Shown: positions 18,454 to 29,772, counted from the first letter of the stretch. The stretch is 64,000 nucleotides of DNA from Arsenophonus sp046530935 (GCA_046530935.1 JBHEQW010000001.1:37055-101054); one strand, 5' to 3'. Made by a program: numbers and translations. The notes: a model not told the origin generated them from the letters alone.

Positions 18454-19278
18454 TTATTTTTTAGAACGGTGACGTACGATATATTTATCAGTGCGCTTAT
18501 TGCTACGAGTCTTTTTACCTTTAGTTTGAATCCCCCAAGGGGTTACTGGATGTTTACCAAAGTTACGACCTTCACCGCCACCATGTGGATGGTCTACTGG
18601 ATTCATTGCTGTACCACGAACTGTAGGGCGAATTCCACGCCATCTACTAGCACCAGCTTTGCCTAGAACACATAGCATATGCTCTGCATTGCCAACTTCA
18701 CCTAATGTCGCCCGGCAATCAGAAAGTACTTTACGCATTTCGCCAGAACGTAAGCGAATAGTCACATAACTACCATCACGAGCAACTATTTGCACATAAG
18801 CGCCTGCTGAACGAGCTAGCTGACCACCTTTACCTGGTTTAAGCTCAACATTATGAACCGTTGAACCAACAGGAATATTACGCATAGGTAAAGCATTACC
18901 TGCTTTAATTGCTGCATTTACACCAGACTGAATTTGATCACCGGATTTTAAGCCTTTTGGTGCTAAAATATAACGACGTTCTCCATCTTTATAGAGAACT
19001 AATGCAATATTTGCAGAACGGTTTGGGTCATATTCCAGACGATCAACAGTAGCAAAAATACCATCTTTATTGCGTTTAAAGTCAATCAAACGATAATGTT
19101 GTTTGTGACCGCCGCCAATATGTCGAGTAGTAATTCGGCCATTATTATTACGTCCACCTGTTTTGTTGCTTTTTTCTAGCAATGGAGCATAAGGTTTACC
19201 ATTATGGAGCTCAGAATTAACTACTTTAACTACGTGGCGACGAGCAGGAGACGTAGGTTTACATTTAAGAACTACCAT
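18454..19278 (-). CDS. rplB: 50S ribosomal protein L2
   Basis: The 274-residue protein (E. coli 273) is one of the most conserved large-subunit proteins and is needed for peptidyl-transferase activity. It starts MVVLKCKPTSPARRHVVKVV, has the OB-fold/SH3-like core with SANIALVLYKDGERRYILAP, and the catalytic-neighbourhood loop RGTAMNPVDHPHGGGEGRNF with the essential histidine. It ends YIVRHRSKK. It lies 19 bp after rplW and 14 bp before rpsS. Confidence 0.98.
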   Translation of the reverse strand: MVVLKCKPTSPARRHVVKVVNSELHNGKPYAPLLEKSNKTGGRNNNGRITTRHIGGGHKQHYRLIDFKRNKDGIFATVDRLEYDPNRSANIALVLYKDGERRYILAPKGLKSGDQIQSGVNAAIKAGNALPMRNIPVGSTVHNVELKPGKGGQLARSAGAYVQIVARDGSYVTIRLRSGEMRKVLSDCRATLGEVGNAEHMLCVLGKAGASRWRGIRPTVRGTAMNPVDHPHGGGEGRNFGKHPVTPWGIQTKGKKTRSNKRTDKYIVRHRSKK

Positions 19279-19297
19279 TGTTCTTTACTCCTCCCAT

Positions 19298-19603
19298 TTA
19301 CTCTGGTGCACCAATAAAATCTACATTCTGGCCTTTTTTCAAAGTGATGTAAGCCTTTTTCCAGTCGCTGCGACGACCAATTCGCTGACCGTGGCGTTTG
19401 ACTTTACCTTTAACCAGTAAAGTATTTATACCGTTAACTTCAACTTCAAACAGTTTTTGTACGGCAACTTTAATCTCTAATTTAGTCGCATCTTTTGCCA
19501 CTTTAAGCACGATGATATTACTTTTCTTCATCGCTGTAGAAGCTTTTTCAGATACGTGCGGTGCACGTAGTACTTTTAGTAGCCGTTCTTCTTCACGGAT
19601 CAT
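19298..19603 (-). CDS. rplW: 50S ribosomal protein L23
   Basis: The 101-residue protein matches the enteric 100-residue L23: MIREEERLLKVLRAPHVSEK, VKDATKLEIK-type VAKDATKLEIKVAVQKLFEV, and RHGQRIGRRSDWKKAYITLK. L23 docks trigger factor and SRP at the tunnel exit; the acidic docking residue lies near VSEKAS. Its ATG overlaps the rplD stop by 4 nt, a coupling also present in E. coli. Confidence 0.97.
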   Translation of the reverse strand: MIREEERLLKVLRAPHVSEKASTAMKKSNIIVLKVAKDATKLEIKVAVQKLFEVEVNGINTLLVKGKVKRHGQRIGRRSDWKKAYITLKKGQNVDFIGAPE

Positions 19604-20205
19604 ACTAGCATTTCCTCAATTTTCTTCACAGCATTAGCAGTCATAAGTACCTTATTAAAGGCAATTAGACTAACAGGATCGATAGCGGTTGCGTCACAAA
19701 CGCTAACTTTATATAAGTTGCTGGCTGCTAAAAACAAGTTTTCATCAAGCTCATTTGTGACTATAAATACATCATTCAGCGACATTTCTTTTAATTTTTG
19801 CACTAAAAGCTTAGTTTTTGGTGCTTCCAACGCAAATTTTTCGACAACAAGTAGACGATCCTGACGCACCAATTCAGATAAGATGCTTTTCAAAGCACCA
19901 CGGTACATCTTTTTATTTACTTTTTGACTATAGTCCTGTTTTCTTGCTGCAAAAGTGACACTGCCAGAGCGAAAAATTGGGCTTTTAAGTGAACCGGCAC
20001 GTGCACGACCAGTACCTTTTTGACGCCATGGTTTTTTACGCGAACCTGAAATCTCGGCACGAGTTTTTTGAGCACAAGTACCTTGACGAGCACCAGATGC
20101 ATACGCAACAACTACTTGATGTACAAGCGCTTTATTGAAACTGCACCCGAAGGTAGTTTTGGAGACATTTAGCACATTTTGCGCGTCTTTCATTACTAAT
20201 TCCAT
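19600..20205 (-). CDS. rplD: 50S ribosomal protein L4
   Basis: The protein is 201 residues, as in E. coli. It has MELVMKDAQNVLNVSKTTFG, the long tunnel loop with KKPWRQKGTGRARAGSLKSP, and FALEAPKTKLLVQKLKEM. Besides its structural role, L4 in enterics autoregulates the S10 operon by binding the leader upstream of rpsJ; the residues for this lie in the C-terminal half, which is conserved. It lies 16 bp after rplC. Confidence 0.97.
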   Translation of the reverse strand: MELVMKDAQNVLNVSKTTFGCSFNKALVHQVVVAYASGARQGTCAQKTRAEISGSRKKPWRQKGTGRARAGSLKSPIFRSGSVTFAARKQDYSQKVNKKMYRGALKSILSELVRQDRLLVVEKFALEAPKTKLLVQKLKEMSLNDVFIVTNELDENLFLAASNLYKVSVCDATAIDPVSLIAFNKVLMTANAVKKIEEMLV

Positions 20206-20221
20206 TTCTATCTCCTCGATG

Positions 20222-20851
20222 TCAAGCTTTAACAGCTTGTTTTACAATCAAGTTGCTACCAATCGAACCTGGAACAGGCCCCTTAACCAACAGTAGATTA
20301 CGCTTGGCGTCAACGCGTACTACATCTAAACTTTGAACAGTTACACGTTCATTACCCAATTGCCCTGCCATTTTTTTGCCTTTAAATACCTTACCTGGAG
20401 TTTGGTTTTGACCAATAGATCCAGGAACACGGTGTGACAAGGAGTTACCATGAGTAGTGTCCTGAGTACAAAAATTCCAACGTTTTACAGTACCAGCAAA
20501 ACCTTTACCCTTAGAGGTACCAGTAATATCAACTTTCTTGACATCAGCAAAAATTTCAACACTAATTATTTGTCCTACAGAAAACTCTTCGTTTTCAGTT
20601 AAACGAAATTCACGTAGGATTCGTCCAGCTTCAACACCAGCTTTAGCAAAATGCCCCGCTTCAGGTTTCTTTACACGGTTTACTTTTTTACTACCAGTAG
20701 TAACCTGAATTGCATTATAATCATCTGTTTTCAGAGTCTTAACTTGAGTCACTCTGTTATTTTCAATTTCTATGACAGTTATAGGGATAGAAACACCTTC
20801 TTCAGTGAAGATATGTGTCATTCCTACTTTCTTCCCGACTAAACCAATCAT
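20222..20851 (-). CDS. rplC: 50S ribosomal protein L3
   Basis: The 209-residue protein matches E. coli L3, an assembly initiator at the 23S 3' domain. It starts MIGLVGKKVGMTHIFTEEGV and contains the extended loop near the peptidyl-transferase centre (TQDTTHGNSLSHRVPGSIGQ) with the glutamine that PrmB methylates (SIGQNQTPGKVF). The end is GSNLIVKQAVKA. It lies 34 bp after rpsJ. Confidence 0.97.
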   Translation of the reverse strand: MIGLVGKKVGMTHIFTEEGVSIPITVIEIENNRVTQVKTLKTDDYNAIQVTTGSKKVNRVKKPEAGHFAKAGVEAGRILREFRLTENEEFSVGQIISVEIFADVKKVDITGTSKGKGFAGTVKRWNFCTQDTTHGNSLSHRVPGSIGQNQTPGKVFKGKKMAGQLGNERVTVQSLDVVRVDAKRNLLLVKGPVPGSIGSNLIVKQAVKA

Positions 20852-20885
20852 TGTTTCAACCTCTTAATATAGCGCAACGACCAGA

Positions 20886-21197
20886 TTAACCAAGACTAAT
20901 CTGGACATCTACACCGGCAGATAGATCCAGACGCATCAGAGCATCAACGGTTTTCTCAGTTGGCTCAACTATGTCAACTAAACGTTTATGAGTACGAATT
21001 TCATACTGATCACGGGCATCTTTATTAACATGCGGGGAAATCAGAATGGTAAACCGTTCTTTACGTGTAGGTAACGGGATCGGACCACGTACTTGAGCGC
21101 CAGTGCGCTTAGCGGTTTCAACAATTTCCGCAGTTGATTGATCAATTAAACGATGATCAAAGGCTTTCAGGCGGATACGGATTCTTTGGTTCTGCAT
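20886..21197 (-). CDS. rpsJ: 30S ribosomal protein S10 (NusE)
   Basis: The 103-residue protein matches E. coli S10 almost completely: MQNQRIRIRLKAFDHRLIDQ, TGAQVRGPIPLPTRKERFTI, LISPHVNKDARDQYEIRTHK and SAGVDVQISLG. It acts in the 30S head and, as NusE, in antitermination on rrn boxA, of which two copies are visible in the rrn operon of this window. It is the first gene of the S10 operon; the leader and promoter lie upstream. Confidence 0.97.
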   Translation of the reverse strand: MQNQRIRIRLKAFDHRLIDQSTAEIVETAKRTGAQVRGPIPLPTRKERFTILISPHVNKDARDQYEIRTHKRLVDIVEPTEKTVDALMRLDLSAGVDVQISLG

Positions 21198-21405
21198 TAG
21201 ACCAGAGCTCCAAGTATTTATAAACGTAAAAAATTACTCCTCGCTCTCATATCGATTGATATGAGAATGTAATCGTTCTCATAATAATCTCTAATCAAAG
21301 ATATTATTATTAATACATCTTTACTGCTTACTAGTCTTTTACGGCAGGCTCTTTAATTAGGATTAAAGATTTTGTGTATTATATGTAATATTAAAATAAG
21401 AGCAA
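21198..21405 (-). promoter_or_regulatory. S10 operon promoter and leader
   Basis: On the minus strand TTGCTC (21400-21405) and TATAAT (21378-21383) are 16 bp apart, about 180 bp upstream of rpsJ, as expected for a long regulated leader. The leader contains the hairpin TCTCATATC-GATT-GATATGAGA (21244-21265), followed on the minus strand by GCGAGGAGTAATTTTTT, in the place where enterics have the L4-responsive attenuator. That L4 controls it is inferred from the family. Confidence 0.65.
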
Positions 21406-21441
21406 GACATAAATAAAAAATTCTATAAAATTTATTTATAA

Positions 21442-21487
21442 ATTTCTTATGTAATAAGATTTTCACAAATCTTATTACATAAGAAAT
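21442..21487. terminator. Perfect 21-bp inverted repeat (bidirectional terminator-like)
   Basis: Arms at 21442-21462 and 21467-21487 are perfectly complementary around a TCAC loop and are flanked by A/T runs. It lies just upstream of the S10 promoter and would insulate it from the tRNA-tufB side. In so decayed a region, a perfect stem implies selection or recent origin. Confidence 0.65.
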
Positions 21488-21574
21488 ATCGGTTAATTTA
21501 TTTTTTTTCATCTTATACCGAAGACTGTAGGTAATTTTTTAGGCCTATGTATAATAATCTTTCTAGAAAAGATA

Positions 21575-22400
21575 TGGGTTTTAGTAATTCAAATTTAACT
21601 TTGAACAAATTTTCCATATTTTCAATGAAATTTGAGTACAAATATTGATTAGAGGTAATTCCTGATTATACAGCCAAATATATCAATTCAATGCAGAGCG
21701 ATCTCAAGCCATTCATCAAAATTTGAATAATGGCTTTACAACTCATATTCTATTACGCCTATTAAATAACTTAAACAGAGATAATTCGTTTGATGATACT
21801 CGGCAGGCGCTAAGTCACTATTCTATAACAACCTCTATATACAAACGTTGGAATTCATGTTTTCATGTAGTTAAATATTTTTAGATCAAAAAAATGGTCT
21901 GTAACTTCTTTGACATTATTGTAAGTACACGATTGATAACCATGGTATATGCTTGGTTAAGATCACCTAATCAGTGTTTAATTACATTGCATTGCCAACG
22001 ACCTAGATCTTATAAAAATAAATAAAAATCTATCCAGAAACTCGATCTATACTTACGAAAAATAATGTCGTTAAATTTTATTTAACATTTTCTAAAAAAT
22101 TCACATTTACGTGCAGATAACAACCAGGCTTATAGGTTTTAAACGTTTTATGCTTAGACTTCAGTGCTTCTTCCCTCATTTCATGCAAATTTTCCTACAT
22201 GCCTACATAAATGGCAATCTAGAGCAGATTAGAATACAATTTGGTTTAGAAATTTGCGTATTACATCTATCAAAAGATCAGAAAGAAGTAAAAACCGTTT
22301 TTACAGAAAACCGTCTACGGCTTACTTAGCAAACCAACAGCATCCTCAGCAACTAATGAAAATATTAGCCTATGGTCATCAGATTATGTTAGCGAAATGT
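21575..22400 (-). mobile_element. Decayed IS481-like element, second copy
   Basis: Aligns by eye over its length with the copy at 0.4-1.4 kb: the CAATTCAATGCAGAGCGATCTC, CTATTACGCCTATTAAAT and GATCAAAAAAATGGTCTGTAA segments recur in the same order. No frame survives. Confidence 0.6.
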
Positions 22401-23400
22401 TGTTGGTAGAAATCCTTGATACTGAATGGAAGATGCTCGCTACAGCTTTTACCATGAAAAAGGAAACAATCATAAGTCAGTTAGATGACAATCTTCTAAT
22501 TTTCTATCTGATAATTTTGATTTATGCATTGAAGCAACTTATTCCAATTTGTACTACCAATATTTATCGCAGTGAAGATGTTATCTCCTTTGAAAATCCA
22601 TTAGGTGGTTGCACATCAATATTATTGCAAAATATTTAATTGCATCTAAAGTTTTAACAAAGCTTACTGGAAGTTCTATGCCGAAACTATATCACAAGAA
22701 TAAATGGTTTAGTTGGCTGCGATGTATGTTGAATAGTTTAACTTTATAAGAATCAGCGAAACAAAAACAGGCATTAATTTGAAAACAGTGTTTAGATATA
22801 TCACTCCTTCCTTTCTTGGGCGGCTACGACACAGCTAACATAAATGCACTAGTAGGTATTTTGAGGTCAATAAAATATTTTTATAACTTTTTTAAAGTAA
22901 GAAGCGCATTTTATCCAACATAAGAAATCTAGAAAGCTAATGAAAGCAGAAGATAAAAGTAAAGAACAAATCACGCGATCTTAATGGCCAAAGATCGACA
23001 GAGTTATCATATCAGAGATGAGATTTTTTAAAAGTTTAATACTAGGTAGTGTCTTAGCCGTTTTCTTCAGACAATTATCAATAAAGAGTTATGCTTTGCT
23101 TATTTATTAGGATGGAGCTAAATAGTATGAAATCTTTGCCAGTAAACATGAAATTAGTCAACATCGTCTAAAAAAGTTATATTTTTAGAAAATCATTGAC
23201 AATAAATTCCACATTCAAAATATGAACAATGATATCAACTAATTAAAAATGTGGCTTAGTAGATTCCATAGGTATAAGGTTATTTCATTTATTGAATTAT
23301 TTTGTCTAGATAAAATTGTTTAAATCAATAATAAGTAAAATACAGATGTGCTACAAATTATTCTGTAAAAAATAACAACCCTTACAAAGATATCTAAAAA
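22401..23400 (+). mobile_element. Decayed IS1595 (ISXO2)-like transposase
   Basis: Plus-strand translation with frameshifts gives AILMAKDRQSYHI (equivalent of the VLVARDR segment) and FHIQNMNNDINLKMWLSRFH-like residues (about 23210-23270), the family's HIQHVNAYHSRLKGWMRRFN block. All frames are closed. It directly precedes an IS256-like remnant. Confidence 0.6.
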
Positions 23401-24260
23401 CACATCTTTTCTACTGGTAACATCAGCAGATTGAAACAAAAATAGCTTGAAAAGCAGAGGCAATGCTGCTTACGTGATTTAAGTGATACTTGTTACATTT
23501 ATTTCTTGACCAATGCTATATACAGTCCTATCTATCAATCAAGATGATCATCTTTTACTGCTGGGTAATTAATCGTAGTTACTAAATATGCACGTAAGGA
23601 GCTAATTTAGATCGAAGATGGTTATCGAGAGTCAGAAGCGAACTTGGGCAAACTTCTCAGTGGTATTAGAGCTGGTAGCTTAACTGTATTTCACATGGCT
23701 TACTACAAGACATGGCTGCTTTTTTTGAATGCAGTAGTGTGTAGTGCAAAGATATCCCAGGAAATACTGGGAGCACTAATGCTATTGGCTATAGAAAACA
23801 GCTAGTCTACAATAGCCCTGTCCCATAAAAATGGATGTAATTGAAAGTTAAGGTTAATCTGTATAGGAAGAAGAGATGCGATGCTGCTATAAAGCAATTG
23901 ATATTTTATTAGCAAGTTTTCAGCGAAATATCCTAAACCAACGGAAAAGATCAAGAAGAACTACTAGCATTCTCTAAGTTAAGGTCAGAATACTTTGCGA
24001 CAATAAGAACAAGGAATCAGATTGAATTGATTTTTATAACCAAGGCACAAAACTAGACATACGTTCAGTTCAAGAATATATTGTTCAAGAAAAATAACCA
24101 TTTCAATGCCATTTAAAGTGCTAGAATCTGCTCAGAAAAGCTAGAACTGTATAAAAGAGAGTTAAGCTACTGTGACACATGATGATAAACAAGGTCTATT
24201 TTAAGGATGGAGAACAGATTCACGAAAAATGAAAACGCGGAACCTAACAGTCCATACACT
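23401..24260 (+). mobile_element. Decayed IS256 (Mutator)-family transposase
   Basis: Best recognisable copy of this family on the plus strand. Fragments in order are CLRDLSDTCYIYF (about 23475), EDGYRESEANLGKLLSG (about 23620-23670, frame clean over this stretch), FLNAV, and KLRSEYFATIRTRNQIELIF (about 23980-24035), equal to the RTTNPIESTFATVR block of the family. Truncated at its 5' side. Confidence 0.75.
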
Positions 24261-24793
24261 ATATTTACTAATAAGTCTTAAATAAGTAATTATTTTATTG
24301 TCTTTTATTTTTCATCATCCACACTTTAGTATTAAGTCTTTAGCAGTAAGTAACGTGTTGATATAAAATTTATTAAATGAACAAAAAATCTTCTTTTAAA
24401 GAAGAATAATTTATTAATTAAAACCAAAAAGGTAGTATACCTTGTAACATTTAAATTTATTTGCTTATTTTTAATTAGCTAAGTTTATTGATGTAAACAT
24501 TTTCAATAATATGTAGCAAAACTACATAAATTTCTAATCCAATAATAAAAGTTATATAACCCATCCTTAATTAAGTTTATTTATTTTATCATTAATTCTG
24601 TTTCACATAAATAGATATTTTTATATAAATAACTTAAAATCTTATTAAGAATGCTAAATAATAATGATTATTTAATTCAAAATTTGAAATTTTACAAAAA
24701 AATTAAATTATCAATAATAATTTTATGGCTTTTACAAAAAAGAAGGCTTTCACTTCTTTTTTGTAAATTTAATAGTTACCTACCTTATTTCAA
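24261..24793. other. AT-rich spacer, no gene seen
   Basis: About 530 bp of very AT-rich sequence between an IS remnant and the dead tufB. A TTACAAAAAAGAAGG-type hairpin (ACAAAAAAGAAG...CTTCTTTTTTGT, about 24733-24767) could be the old tufB terminator on the minus strand. Nothing else is recognisable. Confidence 0.45.
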
Positions 24794-26035
24794 TCAATAA
24801 TTTTAGCAATGAAACCACCTGTATCAACTATACGAATACCTTCACAAATCAAAAAATGCAGTCCTTCATCCATTCAATCCATATCCATTTTTGCTATTAA
24901 ATCACTTTCATGTTAATGGTGTAATCACCTGGCATTACCATATCTATACGCCTTCTTGTAACTCAACTGTACCAGTTAAGCTCTATCTGTCATTCTAAAA
25001 TAGAACTGTAGGCTATAACCATTAAAGAATTGCATGTAACGAAATATATTTATATTATACTAAAAATATAAACTTATAACTCAAATTGAGTATGCGAATT
25101 AATTGAACCTAGTTTTTCTAATACTTGATAATGATATATATCTTTAATGTTTTGTAAAATATGTAATAAAACTCCTATGGGTTCACCTGCATGACCATTC
25201 TCATTCAACAATTTACGGAACATTTCTATATACATACATGTCATTTTCGTAGCATCTTTAATTATAAGGACTTATATTTTTTCAGCAATCTTAAAAATGC
25301 CATGCTTTAGACGTCTTGTTACTACGGTTCCACAATCTAAGATTAAAAATACATTTTTAATTTTCAACAAAAACAGTTTATCTATTACACGCTATGGCTT
25401 TGTGATATGCATATCAAATGCATTCACTAACTCTATAATTTTCTCTTCCTAATCTTGAATGCCTTCTAGCACCTTCAATTCTGAACCTTTGATTACTTGC
25501 GTTTATCGTCTACCTAGAAATCATACTGAAAAACAGTTTACACACTTCTATTTTCAACCAATTCCAAAAACTTTTAATCATCAAACATATAATATTTATT
25601 TAGGAATAACAATGCTATAAGAAACGATTAATTTTTCGACCCAATAGAATATGCTCAAGCGTTTATGACATTTTGGCCATCTGTTTTGTCCTCAATCACT
25701 CAAATTATTACATCAATTTATGTGTAGCACCAACTAATTATGTTTTTTACATAATCTACTGCCAAATAAAAAATTAACGTTAGCATAATACGGATGGTTC
25801 TTTCATATCACTACATAAAAAATAGAAATGGCGATACAGCTCGATTTTTCTTTCTATATATTATCAAATATTATCAATTTAATTAATTTTACCTAATTGC
25901 TTTTACAAGCAAATGTTTTTCTAAAATAGTGCTAATTTTTTTGCCGTTAAAGTTGTTTAACCATAATCAATATGAGCAATTGATCCAATGTTAACGTGCG
26001 GTTTTTTGCGTTTAAATTTTTCTTTAAAAATTAGA
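24794..26035 (-). pseudogene. tufB: Elongation factor Tu pseudogene (tufB)
   Basis: The minus strand reads, with stops and frameshifts, FKEKFKRKKPHVNIGSIAHI near the start (EF-Tu [20 protein letters not shown]), then a P-loop in which the essential lysine of HGKTTLTA is a stop codon, a fragment EEKIIELVNAF, a fragment MTCMYIEMFRKLLNE (EF-Tu STCTGVEMFRKLLDE), and the tail MDEGLHFLICEGIRIVDTGG ending FIAKIID. Length is near that of an intact tuf (about 1.2 kb). Four tRNA genes precede it, as in the enteric thrU-tyrU-glyT-thrT-tufB operon, which identifies it as tufB. It cannot make EF-Tu, so another tuf must exist elsewhere. secE-nusG, normally next, are absent. Confidence 0.92.
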
Positions 26036-26160
26036 TAGTCCCTCTAAAATATGGAATCAGTGATTTCACTTCATTAAACTAAGTAGTGAAAATAATATAG
26101 TTAGTTCTTGTTTCTTTCGCAGGAAACAATTAGTAATCAATTAATAACACATCATAGAAA

Positions 26161-26236
26161 TGGTGCTGATAGGCAGATTCGAACTGCCGCCCACACCCTT
26201 ACCAAGAGTGTGCTCTACCAACTGAGCTATATCAGC
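26161..26236 (-). tRNA. thrT: tRNA-Thr (anticodon GGT)
   Basis: The minus strand folds into a full cloverleaf: GCTGATA acceptor, GGTAAG-side anticodon loop CTTGGTAA with anticodon GGT, T arm GGCAGTTCGAATCTGCC, and encoded CCA. It is nearly identical to E. coli thrT, 76 nt, and is the last tRNA before tufB. Confidence 0.97.
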
Positions 26237-26242
26237 ACATCT

Positions 26243-26317
<75 letters not shown>

Positions 26318-26417
26318 AATGAATTCTGGTACCTGAACGCTTTAATCAGTTAAAACTTTATCTTAAGTATTATGCATTGATATAGTATTGTAAGCTAAAC
26401 ACTTAATATGAAACTGA

Positions 26418-26502
26418 TGGTGGTGGGAGAAGGATTCGAACCTTCGAAGTCTATGACGGCAGATTTACAGTCTGCTCCCTTTAGCCGCTCGGGAATCCCA
26501 CC
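26418..26502 (-). tRNA. tyrU: tRNA-Tyr (anticodon GTA)
   Basis: 85 nt class II tRNA with long variable arm, acceptor GGTGGGA, anticodon loop ACTGTAAAT (GTA), T arm GAAGGTTCGAATCCTTC and encoded CCA. Nearly identical to E. coli tyrU. The spacer to glyT (about 100 bp) is longer than in E. coli. Confidence 0.97.
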
Positions 26503-26529
26503 TTTTACTTATTATACAAATTTTAATTG

Positions 26530-26602
<73 letters not shown>

Positions 26603-26616
26603 ATCAGATGTTGCGC

Positions 26617-26645
26617 ATTCTAGGTAGAGAACAAGCATGTTGCAA
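26617..26645 (-). promoter_or_regulatory. Promoter of the thrU-tyrU-glyT-thrT operon
   Basis: On the minus strand TTGCAA (26640-26645) and TAGAAT (26617-26622) are exactly 17 bp apart, followed by a GCGC discriminator and then thrU 14 bp on. The GC-rich discriminator fits stringent control of stable-RNA promoters. Confidence 0.75.
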
Positions 26646-26759
26646 CAAAAAAATTAAAATTTTTATTTATTTTTATTCTTTTGCTTATAAAAATTTAATT
26701 TTACCTTTCTTACTGCTTTTTTTAGAGTAGAATGTTTACATATTGGCTATATTTGACAA

Positions 26760-27730
26760 AGGTTATTGATAGAAATCCATTCTGCCGTCTAAAGCCTTTT
26801 CTCTACAGAGAAAAGATGGCTATACAAAAAGCAAACAGTCATACTCATAGATCAAAAAGACTCGTTCTTCACTCCATGCAATCATAAAACCGCATATCAT
26901 TAGTTAGCTATATGACAATATGTTGGATGTTCTAGATTCATGCATTGAAGTAACTCATTATACTTTATCACTGCTCATATTGTTACAATTAACATGTATT
27001 CCTTTTGGAATATTCATTATGGTTACAGCGATATTGTTGCAAAATCCAAGATCGCAGACAAAGATTTAACAATCTTACTAAAAGTTCTTTTGGAAACTGA
27101 ATCAGAAGGATAAATTGTTTAGTTATTTCTGATGTTTTGAATAGTTTTACTTTACAAAAATAAGTTTTACTTTACAAAAATAAATAAACCAAACAATCAT
27201 TGATTTTAAAACATCCTTTAAGTATAATTTAATATTACTTCCTTGCTTCAGTAGCTATGCGCTAGCTAACATAATTACACTAAGTGTAATTATTAAAGTC
27301 AATTAAATATTTTTGCTTGAATTCTTTAAAATTCTTTAAATAGAAGGACAGGATTTCTTCTATAATAAGAAAACCAGAAAACAGAAGGGAGAAAAAAATA
27401 AAAATAAAGAATAAAAAAACGCAGTCTTCATTGCCATAGATCGACATCTGATCTGAGTAATAAAATTCTTGAAAAATTTAATGAGAAGAGTTTATTAGCT
27501 GTTTTCTTGAGCTTAAGTTAATCATCGATTTTTCTTAGGAAGAATTATCGATAAAGAATCAATACTCCAATACTAGAATTGAGGTAAATGATATAAAACC
27601 TTTACTAACAAGTATAAAATTACTCACTATAGGCTAAATAAACTTACATAATCAATAAACTTACATAATCAAAGGATTATTTGCAAGAAGAATAAATAAT
27701 TACACACTCAAAAATATGATCATGGCATAG
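26760..27730 (+). mobile_element. Decayed IS1595 (ISXO2)-like element, second copy
   Basis: Recurs by eye with the copy at 22.4-23.4 kb: ATGCATTGAAGTAACTCATT, GATAAATTGTTTAGTT-TGATGTTTTGAATAGTTTTACTTTA, and ACACTCAAAAATATGAT (the HIQN-N block). Contains two short tandem duplications (20 bp at 27144-27183, 17 bp at 27637-27670). No frame survives. Confidence 0.5.
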
Positions 27731-28429
27731 TATATGACAGCTTAAACAGCTGGAGGTTACACTGCTTCCATGAAGTTCATGATCTGATCAGTGTATTACT
27801 TTTCAATACATTAATTTTTAAAAGGTTTATCTAACTATATTGGAAGAAATCTTCTAAAATAGTAAAATCAGAAAAACAACAAAACACATGAAGTTACGAA
27901 TTTACATCACAAGTTTTATTTGAAGCAATTTATAATTTCCATCTAGGAATTAATTCTGATCAACTAACTAAATTTTTCATGAGACAAAAAAAAAGAAACA
28001 ATACAGCAATGTCTCTAACTCATGGCCAAAATTTTTCTCAACACTCAAGTATTATCTGCTTCTAGTCATAATTATTTTGTGTTTTAAGCCAATAATTCAA
28101 GTCTAAGCTTATGAAGCTAGATACAACTGCATTTATGAAATGATTGAAAAGTATGCTTACTGCTTAATCTATCTTCCATAATGGACACTTGGTGCGGATA
28201 ATAATACAAATTTTTTTCTTCACGCCAGGATATAAAATTAAAAATAACTGGGCTAATATACATGACAAAATCAGATAGAATTATGATTTTCATTTCTTTA
28301 TTAAGATATTTAAATAGGGTAATTTAGTCAGATATGTATCACCCCCATCACTCTAACCCAACTAAATTGCTTTTCACAATTTATGACGGCTTGAAGTAAA
28401 TTTTTTGAAACACTCATTAAAAGTATAAC
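27731..28429. other. Degraded DNA, unassigned
   Basis: About 700 bp without a recognisable gene. A plus-strand stretch of about 50 codons around 27900-28060 (including FEAIYNFHLGINSDQLTKFF) is open but has no start and resembles no family I know; it may be a remnant. Confidence 0.4.
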
Positions 28430-29120
28430 TCATGCACCACTCTATCTATCAAGCAAATGCTTGCCTATATAACTTATACCATAGAATATCCGGAGTCTGG
28501 CTCTATTTAACAGTATGAAAGACGATTCAATTTCATAACCATTAAAGGCACAATATTACATAGCAAGCCTCTAGGAGAAAAGTTAAAGCCGCTTTACTCG
28601 CCTCGAAGGTCATTATAAGAAATTATGTTGGGGAATTTGCTTCTGACTTTCGATAAGCATATTTGAGCACAACAATCTCATTGTATCATATCCTATGCAT
28701 CACTGATGCTGATAATGACCAGCAGGAAAATGTAATCATCTCTTCCATGGCTTATGTATATACCATAAGCCAAGAAATAAATGTAGCGTGTATCGATTAA
28801 ATCATACCCATAGCAAGGAATAGCATTGCCTTTTTCTTTTCAGGCCATTGGTGTTTCAGTCTCCTGATGGCATTCAGAGATAACGGTATATTTTTTATCA
28901 AGAAATTGCCTCCCTTGTGGCCATTCTTGAAAATTACAGGTGAATATGCGACTCGCTTTTCAGTTACAAGATATGATATAGCAGCTCTTAGGAGCTTTTT
29001 TATACGTTTTAGATAAGGCTGCACTAACCAGCTGTTGAAGGATATTACGTTTCCTCTGTAACTAACCACACATTAGAACTTAATCTCAACATCGCGAATA
29101 ACAGTCTGTATAGTTTGCTG
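28430..29120 (-). mobile_element. Decayed IS256-like element, minus orientation
   Basis: The minus strand gives VVLKYAYRKSEANSPT (28630-28690; family VEDGYRESEA) and, near 29040-29090, an N-terminal fragment NILQQLVSAALSKTYKK resembling the copy ending near 3490. Frames are broken; edges are approximate. Confidence 0.6.
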
Positions 29121-29772
29121 TGGCAAATAACTTTTACATATAAACTGGCATGGAGATACGCGCAAGTCAATAAATCACCAGCAACAACAAACCTTCAGCA
29201 TTTTATTGCCAGCACGGCATGGCTTTCTAGCTCAACTTAAACTATGCATGTGTATCAGCTACATGGCACTATTACAAATGAGATTATGATAAAGATCACT
29301 GGTAATATCTGGTTTAACGGATACATGTAAGTAAGATATATTTTTATGGCATGTCATACTCTCTGTCGTTGAAATCATACACGAAATTAATCAAAATTGA
29401 TAGGATCGCCATCATCATACATTCATATACTAGAAATGAGTATAACTCCTTGCCTGATGTATAGAACTTCATCATCATATTTTACAATAAACCATATATA
29501 TCTCAGCAGGCATCTTGCCTTTATAGCTGTGCTGACAATGGATTTATAATAATGATCCTGAAGCAAATAACTAATTAAAAGTTGCCACGAATAATACAAT
29601 ATTATTGTATTGCTAGTAAAAAAATAAATAAAATTTTAATTAAATATTTAATTAAAACAAAAAAAAACAGAAAAACTCTACGCTTTAAAAATATTTAATC
29701 GTTATTTTATGCAATCTATTTTTTGTTGGTTATGGATGATTATAATAACTTGTACACAAGTAGATATTGATT
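29121..29772. other. Non-coding DNA upstream of coaA
   Basis: About 650 bp. The part at 29390-29590 weakly resembles the 5' end of the IS481-like copies. The last 150 bp should hold the coaA promoter; I could not define it. Confidence 0.35.

Noticed and set aside
22111..22639. Plus-strand open frames of 72 and 80 codons
   Set aside because: The first is antisense to an IS481-like remnant and the second lies in an IS1595-like remnant; no own family resemblance.
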